Source: Phlegmacium glaucopus
Taxonomy: Eukaryota > Basidiomycota > Agaricomycetes > Agaricales > Cortinariaceae
Assembly (NCBI GenBank): GCA_015039465.1
Contig: MU130016.1
Coordinates: 1-64,000 of the forward strand
DNA length: 64,000 bases
Direction: 5' to 3'
Positions 23,621-34,526 of this stretch are shown here, in pieces. Made by a program: the position numbers and the translations under genes. Below the pieces are notes generated by a model. The model made no database searches. It was not told the origin of the DNA and was given only the letters and a program-made list of their open reading frames with translations. Position 1 is the first letter of the stretch, and each line of letters starts with the position of its first letter.

Positions 23621-25915
23621 CGAATTTATGGAGAAGCGCACAGTGAGCGAAAACGGATTAATCATGTTTGCTCGTCTTTATACTTACACTGCAACATTTG
23701 GCTGGAATTGATGGTTTTTTGCCGGTTTTCGGCCAGATCTCTGTATCGAGGCTCAAATTCACATTGTGGATATCCTGATGTAATTATAATTTATACTCAA
23801 CAGCTCCTCAGTATTTAAGGAAAATAGTTTCCACAGGTTTCTCAACGTGAGCAACCAAGGAAACTGAGCAAAAACCAGTTGAAAACCTGCGAACCAGAAA
23901 ACTCAGAAACCTATCTCCAATTTCCCGGAAACCTGTCTAAATTTTATGAATATACAATACAGGATGGTCACGAGCCTAACCCACTTTTCAGTCTTTATAG
24001 CTCCTGCTCCAGGTCTTGGCAAGCTTGCATGATTAGCTCTCAAAGGTATACTCGATACCCCACATCTTGGCGCTCAACGGCAGCAGCCTCCGCTCCCTCT
24101 ACCAAACCAACCAATACGACTCAAGGATCCGCTGCACCTACGAAGCGGGGCAAGACGTCTATGGGAGCATAAACATCGACGTCAACATTGGCGGCCAGCA
24201 CCAACTTTTTATTTGCGCCAAAACCTACTAGCAATACATACTGGGTGGATCCCAGGTGCGAGTTTACTTGCGGTGCTTCTGCTCGAACGCTCTCCTGCCT
24301 AGTTTCCTAGTGAACTAGTTCCTGAGATTTGGGAAGATGATGATAATGTGTAAAAGTGTAACGAGTTATGTCGAATGACATTATGTGATGAATGCATTTT
24401 AATGTTAGGTCTTATACCAATACAAGCGAAAATACATTTAAAAGCCAGGTGTACTGTTTCTTGGAATTTTTTCCATGATGAATTAGGAGCTTAAACGTTG
24501 AGGGATCGTCATTTAAGTGAAATGTAGGGTCAAGGTGAAGAGAGGTTGGCGTATGATATTGGTCTCTTGAAAGTTATCGAGTACAATCTTTTATGCAAGA
24601 CTCGACGTTCCCGACTGTTTAAGTTGAAGAGAGTAATAAATGAGTGATGTTTGTAGTGAAAACACGTACCTTTAGGTATATCAGGTCTATAGCCATTGAC
24701 GTCGGCCTGGTCATCTTCTGGTGTTGGGTAAAGGCTGAGCGCTGGTCTTTGACATATACGTGACGAGCCTGCTCGATGCACTTCACTCTGCTTACTTCCT
24801 GTTCTCCATATTTCAATTCTCAGTGTCTTCGTCACAACAGGAGCAGGTGTATGCATCTGAATTGCTGGCTGTCCTAGTCCACCCGCTGGGGGCTGGATAG
24901 CTCAGAGGACTCGTAACGAAAGCAGACTGATTTTCTGGCTAATGCGTTAGAAGGCTGTTGTAGTGGGTAAAAGTTCGTAGTCGTTGTGGGACGATAATGA
25001 TACTGGCAAAAATGAGACCAAGGACAATGAGAATTGGACGGAGCGAGCGTCTGTGGGAGGGGACGCGTGGGACGGCTGAGTGATAGTGGAGCGTGTCCAT
25101 GGATAATAGTCCTCCAGCTCTAGTTGGTCCGCCATCAGCTTCCTGGATGGCGATAGCTGTGGGATCTGGGAGGGTATAGAGTAACGTCGGCTGTGGAGGA
25201 TGAGACTCCGACTCATGAGAGTAGTGGAGATCCGTGAGGTGAAGAAGTTGTGCAAATCTGTAGCGAGCAGTTCAATTGTTCCAGCTGCTCCAAACCATCC
25301 TAGGCCACGCATCTTCAATAATCGGATGCCAATACATCCTAGCGTCAGGCTGGTGAAACTTCACTGTCACGCTCATGGAAGGCGACGGGAGTGGGAGGAG
25401 TAAAAGGTGAAACTTTGAAGCTTTGAAGTGCCGACGCTAATATTGAAAGTATGCATGTGGGTGGTAAGAAAGGATGGCGGTCGGTTGGTGGGCCATTGGT
25501 TTATGGCTTTTGGCGTCAACTATATGTGCGCGGAGGTAAGAGCCGAAAACAAACATCTGGGAAAGAAAACATCATCGGTATGAGAAAAGTCAACCAAACG
25601 GAAACATACGCGTACGCAAGAGTATATAAGCCCTTGAAAAAATCCTCAGTATGGCATTGCATTCCTGATTTCCAAGAACATCGTCCGCAAGTGAATTCTT
25701 GTGTACAGCAGCCTTCACGGACGGAATAGACAGAGGACAGTAATGGTGGCGTACGGTCTGAAAGCGTATTCAGACGAGTACTATCAACCAGGTATGTACT
25801 ATGAATTATGGAGCAAAAGGCGATATGCAACGTTGATAAACTCAATGTCCTGAGGTCACGGGAACTACTTAGTGTTGCGCTCAATGGTGATACAGTGACT
25901 GTCACCAACTTGACA
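23621..25915. other. Poorly coding region; small membrane ORF possible
   Basis: No gene with a recognisable domain. A minus-strand open stretch near 25100-24939 encodes 53 residues with a basic segment (SHRRSLRP) followed by a hydrophobic membrane helix (ILIVLGLIFASIIIV), like the N-terminus of a type II membrane protein, but it stops soon after. A short unrelated frame near 24040-24235 (KVYSIPHILALNGSSLRSLY...) looks like a gene fragment I cannot place. Confidence 0.3.
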
Positions 25916-28900
25916 ATGTCTGATCAACACCCCCGTTTCAAAGACCGTCTACTCAAACCATTCCGCATTCTGAATGACAATATTTCTGGTCCCAACCGCT
26001 CACATCTATCAAACCCATCTGCATTTATTGCCAATTCCACTCATGCTCATCTTAACTCTGATTCCAAACGTATGTCCCCTACTTTTCCCTCACTCCAGAT
26101 CCAGTCGGTTCGACAGCAATCAGCCACCTTTGTCAATCTAATATATACCTTTTCCGCACTCCAGATCCAGGATCGGTAGTCATCCAAAGCAACAGATCCA
26201 TCCCGACCTTCGAACCGATCATAGGCGCCAGTCCAATTGTCTCTCAACAGCCCGCGGCTTTGTTGCCATCTCTTCAAGTTACGAACTCTGGCTCAGGCAC
26301 TATGACTATCATTGACTCGTTTAACACCTGTAAGTCGACGGCTGAAACAATCTCCGACCAAAGCTGAATGTGTCTTTCAGACAAGACGACACAGAACTTC
26401 CTTAATGGTGTGTAAAAAATTCCTTTTTGGTAACGCTATTTACCTCATTTCACGAGCAGCTTCAGGTGTACGACCTCTCAGAGAGTACGCCGTCGCCGGC
26501 GCTGCCTTCAACACCCAGGAACGTCAGTTTGCCCCCTTTCTTTCAGAAACTCGCGTCGCTCTCCTTGAGAAGATTTCTGAGTGGGCTGATGATCCAAATG
26601 CCAGTCTGATTTGCTGGTTGTCTGGTCTGGCTGGTTCGGGAAAAATGACAGCAGCCAGTGCGATTGCAGCGATGTTCGCAGACAGAAATAGGCTTGCAGG
26701 AACATTCTTCTTCTCCTGAGATCACTCTGACCGCCGTGTTGGTACCAAAGTCTTCACCACCATTGTGTATGACCTTTCCATCTTCCATCCTACAATTGGG
26801 GAACCACTTTGCCAAAGTCTCGAGCATGACCCTCGCATTCCTGACTACTCATGGCAACTTCAGCTGGAAAAGCTTATCCTTTCTTCTATTGAGTCATCAT
26901 TCTCATTGTCATCACCAATTATTGTGGTTGTTGATGCACTTGATGAGTGTGACATAAAGGATGCACTTGAGCTCATCAGGGTGCTTGCAGAGGCACCTAC
27001 CAGCTCTCCATCTTTTATTCGGTTCTTGTTGACTAGCCGTGCAGATGAAGAGATCCAAGGAAAGTTCAGGCTCTATCCAAACAAAATCTTTTCCTTGGAT
27101 TTGATGGATTTTCGAGCTGACGATGATATCCACAAATTCTTTTACACTCACTTATCAGCTCTGTATGAAGAACATCATGAGTTCATGCTTGGTGTCAAAG
27201 CTCCATGGCCTTCAAATGCTGATCTTGCAAACCTGGTTAAAAAATCAGAGGGTCTATTCATATATGCATCCACTGTTGTCAAATTCATTGGTGATCTCAA
27301 TGATGTTCCAACCACACCAGTTGATCACCTAAAACAAGCCATGGAATATCATACAGGTTTGGATGGTTTGTATAGGCAGGTTTTAAAGGATGCCCCATAC
27401 CACAGCAACCCATTGTTCAAAGATATTCTGGGTATTCTTTTGGTCCTTTATAACCCTCTCCCACTCAATGGTCTGGCCAATCTCCTATGTCTAGCCTCTC
27501 CAGGTAACATCCTCTTGTTGCTGAGGGGCTGCAGGGCCATCCTTCAAATTCCTAAACCCCAACTTCCTAAACCCCAACTTCCTAAACCCCAACTTCCTAA
27601 TCCTCAATTTTCCAATCACTCTAAAGCTGAGATCACTTTTCTCCATGCATCACTGCCAGATTTCTTGGTGGACATCCAGCGTGCTGGATCTGACTACTAC
27701 ATTAATCTGCTGCACTACCACATCTTTGCCTTGGACCATTGCATTCAGATCATGAAGAGACAATGGTGTCAATCAGACTTGAAGGATGGCAGTGGAAGAA
27801 ACTACCAACAAGATGCCTTTTCATATGCCTGTGAAAACTGGTACCTCCATCTGGCTCATGCCACAAAGACAGAGGTTGGAGTAGAACAAATCCAATCCTA
27901 CTTTAGTGACCAGTTTGGTACAGTCCTTATATCTTTTCTGGATCATATTGGCTCCAGTTGGTTTCTGCATTGGATGAATACTGAAAGCCATATTGTCTAT
28001 GATGTCAAGGAGGTTTTGAAAGATTTAGAGAGACAAGTAGAGGTTGGTTCTAAATTTTCAACCTAAATGTTGGATATCCTCCTTGACTGATGTTTATATT
28101 ACTAGAATCATGAAGAACTGCATAACACAATCTGCCATTTGAATAATGTGATCAAGGTCTGTGAAGAACATATACATGGTATGAGATGCTAATTTAAGAA
28201 TATTGTTTGGTCTATCAGATAGTCTGTAATTATTTTCACAGAATCTGTTCCCTATACTAATCACTGGTTGATTTGTTTATTTACTCAGAAAGTAAGTGAC
28301 TGGCACTTTGTATAGAGCTCTTTCCAGAACTGATCACTGCTGGCCTATTGCTTATCTCAGTTGGTGAGATAACCAGTTTTGTTTGAGGCCCCTGCCAGAA
28401 GCTGATCATTAGTTTGCCTATTCCTTCTCTCAGGAGGTGAATTACCAGTTCTTTGCTGCTCTTACTGGAAGCTGACAAATGGCTGGCCTGTTTCTTCTCT
28501 GAGTTGGTGAGACCAGTGCTTTCTTTTGGGGGCCTGGCCAGAAGCTGATCATTGCCTGGCATGTTCCTTCTCTTAGGAGGTATGTTTCCAGCTCTTTGCA
28601 TGAGGGCCCTGGCCAGAAGCTGACTATTGCCTGTTCTGTCTCTAAGGATGTGAGCTATTGGCTCTTTATTTTGGCCCCTCACCAGAAGCTAATCATTAGT
28701 TGGCCTGTGTCTTTTCTTAGGAGGTGAGTTACTAGCCATTGAGGCCTTTGCCAGAAGCTGATCATTGGCTGGCCTGTGCCTTCTTACAGTTGGTGAGTTA
28801 CTTGCTTTTTGTTTGAGGCTCTTGCAAAAGCTGATCATTGTCTGGCCTGTTCTTCTTTCAGAATGTGAGTTACTAGCTCTTTATTTGGGGCTTTTGCCAA

Positions 28901-31900
28901 GAGCTAATAATTAGCTATTCCTTCTCTCAGTTTGTGAGTACTGGCTCTTTGTTTGAGGCCCCTGCCAGAAGCTGATTATTGGCTGGCCTATTCTTTCTCT
29001 CAGGAGGTGAGGTATTAGCTCTTTGTTTCAGGCCTGTGCCAGAAACTGACTATTGCTGGCCTGTTCATTCTCTTAGTTTGTGGGTTACTAGCTCTTTGTT
29101 TTGGGCTAATTATTCACCAGAAGTTGATCAATGGTTGACCTGTCACTTGTCTCAGAATGTAAGTTACTAGCTCTTTGTTTGAGGCCTTACCAGAAGCTGA
29201 TTGTTGATGTCCTATTCCATCTCTTAGTTTGTAAGTTGCCAGCTCTTTGACATTTGTTAAGGCCCTTGCCAGAAGTTGACCATCAGCTGGCCCCTTGCTT
29301 CTCTCAGGAAGTGAGTTACCAGCTCCTTGTTTGAGGCCATTGCCAGAAGCTAATCATTGGCTGGCCTGTTCATTCTCTGAGAATGTGAGTTATGAGCTGT
29401 TTGTTTGGGGCCTTCCCCAGAGGCTGATAATTGGCTGGCCTGTTACTTTTCTCAGGAGGTGAGTTACTGGCTCTGTTGTTAGGGCCTTTTCAGAAGCTGA
29501 TAATTGGCTGGCCTGTCCCTTCTGTCAGTTTGTGAATTACTAGCTCTTTTTTTGGGGTCTTTTTCAGAAACTAATCATTGGCTGGCTTAGGGTTACCAAA
29601 GTTCAGTTCAGTTCAGTTCTTCACCTCCTCAGCCTGAACTGAACTGAACTGTTTGCATATGGTCCTGAACTGAACTGAACCATTTAAGAACTGGTTTGAA
29701 CTGAACTGAACTGAAGAACCATTATAAAATCTGAAATTTCACCTTTTTCTGAAATTTTATTGTACAAAGACTTTCCTTAGCCCTTAGCCACTTGATTTCC
29801 ACTCATATGTGATCTCAGAACTCCTTTAGAACACAGAAAACCATTGATTTATATTTATTTTCCTAAATAGGCAGTACTAATCTATGCTGACATAATAACA
29901 TCACATACCAAGTCTGGCCATTACCTCCTTCCTTAGCCATTATTTCATGCTAAAAAGGACTGCCAAACCCTTCCAATGTTCATAAATTACTGAAGGATCA
30001 CTTTCTAGAAAATGTTAAGTCAAAAGAAGAGAATTGCCTGGCCTTCTAGGACCTAACGGTTCAGCAGTTCAGTTCAGTTCGAACTGCATGAACCATAAAT
30101 TTCTAAATGCCTGAACCTGAACTGAACTGAACTGAATTATCAGTTCAGTTCAGCTCAGTTCAGGTTCATGAGTCAGTTCTGAACTGAACTTTGGTAACCC
30201 TATGGACCAGCCGTCTGGCTCTCTTAGAAAGTGAGTTACCAACTCCTTGTTTGTGAACCTGATTATTGAGTGGCCTGTTCCTTCTCCTAGGAGGTAAATT
30301 ATCTGCTGTGTTTGGGCCCTTGCTAGAAGCTAATCATTGGTTCACCTGTTCCTTCTCTTAGAAAGTGAGTTATCAGCTTGTTATTTGAGGCCCTTGCCAG
30401 AACCTGATTATTGGGTTGCCTGTTCCATCTCTCAGAAGGTAGTTTACCAGCTCTTCCTTTAGGGCCATTACCAGAAGGCTGATCATTGGCTGGCCTCTTC
30501 CATCTTCCAGTTGGTGAGTTACCAGATTTTTTTTTGAGGCCTTTGGTAGAAGGTGATCAATGGCTGGTCTGTTTCTTCTTTTAGAAGGTGAGTTACTAGC
30601 TCTTTGTTTGGGTTGCTAGAAGCTGATCATGATTCATTTGTGCTTGTTTATTATCTCAGAAAGTGAGTTACCAGCTCTTTGTTTGGGGACTTTTCCAAAA
30701 GTTGATTATTTACTGGCCTGTTCCTTTTCTCAGTTGGTGAGTTATAAGTTTTTATTTGAGGCACTTGCTAGAAGCTAATCATTAGCTGACCTATCCAAAT
30801 TTCCTTCTGTCAGAGGGTGAGTTACTAGCTCTGTGCTTAGGCCCTTTCAGAAGTTGATTGTTGTCTGAACTGTCCCTTCTATTAGAGGGTGAGTTACCAT
30901 CTCTTTGGAGCCTTGTTAGAAGTCAATCATTGAATGACCTATTCCTTCTCTCAGAAAGTAGGTTACCAGCTCTTTGTTTGGAACCCTTTCCAGAAGTTGA
31001 TCATTTGCTTGTCTGTTCCTTTTATTAGTTGGTGAGTTATCAGCTCTTCTTTAAGGCCCTTGCCAGTAGCTAATCATTGGATGGTCTGTTCTTTCTTTTA
31101 GAGGGTGACTTACCACCTTTTTCAAGACCCTTGCCACAAGCTGACCATTGGCTGGCCTGTTCTATCTCAGTTGGTGAGTTATAACTTATCAGCTCTTCAT
31201 TTGAAGCTATAGCCAGAAGGCTGATCATGAGTTGGCCTGTTCTTTCTCTCAGTTTGTAAGCCACCAGTTTTTCTTTTGGGCCCTTTTGAAAAGCTGATCA
31301 TGGGGCTGGCCTCTTCCTTCTCTCAGAATGTGAGTTACCATTTTTTTGGTTTTGGGCCCTTGCCAGAAACTCATCATTAGCTTGCCTGTTCCTTATCTCA
31401 GGGTGTAAGTCACCAGCTCTTCATTTAATTTTAAAGCCCTTGCCAGAAGCTAATCATTGGCTATTCATTGCCTTAGTTGGTGAGTTACCAGCTCTTTGTT
31501 TGGGGCCTTTCTAGAAGCTGATAATTTGTTGGCACATGTCTTTCTCTCAGCTAGTGAATTACCAGCTCTTTATTTAGGGCCTTTTCCTGAAGCTGATCAA
31601 TGACTGGCTTGTTCCCTCTCTTAGTTGGTGAGTTACTGGCTCTGTGTTTTAGGCCCTTGCCAGGAGCTAATCATTAACCGGCCTCTTCCATCTCTCAGTT
31701 TGTAAGTTACTAGATTTTTTATGGGTCTTTTTCAAGAAGCTGATCATTATCTGGCTGTGCCTTCTTTCAGGATGTAAGTTATCAGCTCTATGTTTGGGGA
31801 CCCTTGTCAGAAGCTCATAATTAGCTTGCCTTTTCCTTCCTTCAGCATGTAAGCTACTAGCTCTTTGTTTGGGGCTCTTGCCAAAAGCTGATAATTGGCT

Positions 31901-34281
31901 GGCTTGCTCCTTCTCTTAGTTTGTGGGTTACTTTTTTGGGGCCTTTACCATAAAAGCTGATCATTAATTGGCCTGTTGATTCTCTTAGTTGGTGAGTTAG
32001 CAGATCTTTATTTGATGCCCTTGCCAGGAGCTGATAATTGACTGTCTTTTAGGAGGTGAGCTACTAGCTCTGTGTTTTGGGCCCTTCAAGTTGTCAGAAG
32101 CTCATTATACCTCATCTGTTCTTTCCATCAGGGTGTAAGTTATCAGCTCTTTCTTTAAGTTTTTGTGATCCACTGACCTGTTCCTTCTTTCAGGAGGTGA
32201 GTTACCAGCTCTTTGTTTGAGGCCTTTGTCTGAACTGAAGGTGATCATTGGTTGGCCTGTTCCCTCTCTTAGGTGGTAAGTTACCATCTCTTTTTTTGGG
32301 AACCCTTGCTGAAGCTAATCAATGGCTGGTCCTGTTCTTTCTCTTAGTTTGTAAGTTACCAGCTCTGTGTTTGAGGCCCATGCCAGAAGTTGATTAATAG
32401 CTGACCTGTTCCTTCTTTCAGGAGGTGAGTTAGTGGTTGCTTGAGGCCCTTTTCAGAAACTGCTCATTAGCTGGCCTGTTCCTTCTCTCAGTTGGTGAGT
32501 TACCAGTAAATTCTTTGAGGTCCTTGCTACATCAGTGGACCTGTTCTATCTTTTAGAAGGTGAATTACCAGCTCTTTTCTAAGGCTCTTGCTAGAAGCTG
32601 ACCCTTGGCTGGCTTGTTGCTTCTTACAGAAGGTGAGCTACCAGCACTTCATTTAGGGCCTGTACAACAAACTGATCATGGCCTGCTCCTTCTCTCAGTT
32701 GGTGGGTTACCAGCTCATTTTTTGAGACCCTTGCCAGAAGATGATCATTGGATGGTCTATTTCCTCTCTTAGGAGGTGAGTTATTAGTTCTTTGTTTGCA
32801 ACCCTTTATAGAAGCTGATAATTGGATGGCCTCTTTCTTTTCTCAGGAGGTGAGTCATTGGCTCTTTATTATAACCCTTGCCAGAAGCTGATTATTAATT
32901 GCCTTGTTCCTCCTCCCAGTTAGTAAGTTACCAGTTCTTTGTTTGAGACCCTTGCTAAAAGCTGATTATTACCCTGCCTGTTCCTTCTTTTAGAAGGCAG
33001 GTCACCAGCTTTTTGTTTATGCCTCTTGCCAGAAGCTAATCATATAGCTGGTTTGTTCCTTCACTCAGAAGGTGAGTTACCAGCACTTTGTTTAGGCCTG
33101 TGACACAAGTTAATAATTGGCTGGCCTGTTTCTTCTTTCAGTTGGTGAGTTGCCAGCTCTTTGTTTGCCAGAAGCTGATCATTGGATGGCTGTTCCTTCT
33201 AGGAAGTGAGTTACCAGTTCTTTGTTTGCAACTATTGTGAGACGCTGATAATTGGCTGGCCTCTTTGTTCTCTCAGAAGGTGAGTGACCAATTCTTTTAT
33301 AACCCTTGCCAGAAAATAATCATTGGCTGGCTTGTTTCTTCCCTCAGAGTGTGAGTGTGCATTTCTGTGTTTGGAGCTCTTTCTAGAAGCTGATCATTGG
33401 CTGGTCTGTTCCTTCCCTCAGGAGGTGAGTTACTCCATATTTTCTTAGGGCTCTTGTCTAATGCTAACTGTTGACTGGCCTTGCTTTTCTCTAAGGTGGT
33501 GAGTTATCAGCTCTCTGTTTGGACCCCTTGCCAGACTCTGACTGTTGACTGGTCTCCTTTTATTTCTCAGCTGGTCAGTTGTTAGCTCTCTGTGCAGCTT
33601 GTCACAAGTTGACCATTCCATGAACTGTTTCTTTTTTTAGGAGGTGAGTCACAGGCACCAGATCCTTTGAGTTCCCTTGACAATGATTATTGCTGGATTT
33701 TTCTTTCCTCAGTTGGTGAGTGGCCACTGGTTTTTTAATGTTATTATAACTTGACAATCTCATGAACTGTATGCTGTCCAGGATGTGAGTGTTTAGTAAC
33801 CTTCACAGAATGATATCATAAAATAATAATCCTTTGGTATCTGTCTTCTTTAGATAGTGAGTGATTAGTGTTCTGTTCAGAGTTTATGCATGGAGAAGTT
33901 CACCAATCATTTTACTCATATATACCCTTAGAAGGTGAATAGTCAACTGCTGGCTCCATCATTAGCTTCATCATGTGATCTCCTCTGTGTCCTGCATCTT
34001 TAGTTGGTAAGTGTCCATGATTCTTATCTTATCTTAGAGTACCAGTACTTATATCCTGTTACTCAACCTCTTCCAGAAGGTATATGATTTATAATTGCTA
34101 TATGACTGCTCTAGTACTCACTTTATTTTATCTTTATTAGAAAGTGTGTCTTTATGTTTCCACAGCATGCTGTCATTCACAGGGTTGTATGAAGGCAATT
34201 TCAAAGCCACGCAGCACTCTCATGCAAACATTCCTTGAACACACTTTTGTAGCCAAAGTCTGTTCAAGGAATTTCTTCTGA
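25916..34281 (+). CDS. NACHT-domain NLR-like gene with a 71-microexon tail; one internal nonsense codon
   Basis: Exons 25916-26069, 26165-26329, 26381-26407, 26460-28042, 28106-28178 and 28242-28291 read in one frame. The array at 28292-34140 follows, then a terminal exon 34141-34281 ending in TGA. The N-terminus is MSDQHPRFKDRLLKPFRIL. The NACHT domain has Walker A GLAGSGKM (about 171-178), Walker B PIIVVVDALDECD and sensor-like RFLLTSRAD, then a helical region (FIYASTVVKFIGDLNDVPTT, DILGILLVLYNPLPLNGLA). Such proteins are STAND NTPases linked to fungal non-self recognition. Two defects: codon 202 is TGA within FFFS-TGA-DHSD, where relatives usually have Arg, and the Thr/Ser after the Walker A Lys is Met. 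Both fit C-to-T changes, so the gene may be dying. The C-terminal repeat domain usual in NLRs is replaced by the microexon array. Confidence 0.7.
27543..27605 (+). repeat. 15-bp coding minisatellite (about 3.5 copies)
   Basis: CCTAAACCCCAACTT is repeated in tandem and encodes PKPQL units inside the NACHT gene. The period is a multiple of three, so the frame is preserved. Confidence 0.85.
28289..34143 (+). repeat. Tandem array of about 72 introns separated by 3-nt microexons
   Basis: About 5.2 kb, excluding one 615-bp insertion, of diverged units averaging about 73 bp. Each unit has a donor (mostly GTGAGT or GTAAGT), a CTGAT/CTAAT/CTGAC branch-like site about 30 nt before the acceptor (motif GAAGCTGATCATTGGCTGG), a pyrimidine-rich TTCCTTCTCTCAG or TTAG acceptor, then exactly three bases before the next donor. 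By hand I count 71 triplets between AAA 28289-28291 and AAA 34141-34143. Examples are TTG 28361, GAG 28433, GAG 28721 and TTT 29529-29531. None of the 71 is a stop codon. In the other phases about 11 and 8 stops would arise. The translated triplets are Leu 18, Glu 15, Lys 13, Phe 8 and few others, with no base C at codon position 2. No transcript evidence; splicing is inferred. Confidence 0.8.
29588..30202. mobile_element. hAT-like MITE (615 bp) inside the intron array
   Basis: It starts TAGGGTTACCAAAGTTCAG and ends CTGAACTTTGGTAACCCTA, near-perfect inverted ends. The interior is rich in GAACTGAACT / AGTTCAGTTC. It lies within the intron that follows the TTT triplet at 29529-29531 and enlarges it to about 0.7 kb. 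The flanking 8 bp do not match clearly, so the TSD has decayed or was lost. It shares terminus style with, but differs internally from, the elements at 1894 and 34527. Confidence 0.8.
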
Positions 34282-34526
34282 AGGTCATTTGCAATGAAAT
34301 CCATAGTGATTGGTATGTTGAACACCTTAAAGCTGGTTATTTTTCAAATTTGATGAAATATAATGTACTTGCATTCAGGTGTGGATTCAACAATAAATAT
34401 ATATACTCTTCTGGACTTGGTTAGGAAAAATTATGGAGCAATTCAAATCTTACTACTGTGATGAATTTATAAATTATTAGAGCTTTTGAATCCAATAACA
34501 AGATAAAGTACAAATGAACAGTGCAC
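34282..34526. other. 3' flank of the NACHT gene
   Basis: AT-rich, non-coding sequence after the presumed terminal exon; no open frame of note. Confidence 0.4.

Noticed and set aside
28289..34143. CRISPR-like or simple satellite reading of the 73-bp array
   Set aside because: Repeats are diverged along their whole length, spacing is variable except for the three bases between AG and GT, and each unit carries intron signals; the host is eukaryotic.
34144..34165. A final intron after AAA 34143 (GTGTGT...CACAG)
   Set aside because: It would be only 22 nt; reading through instead keeps phase 0 open for 46 codons.
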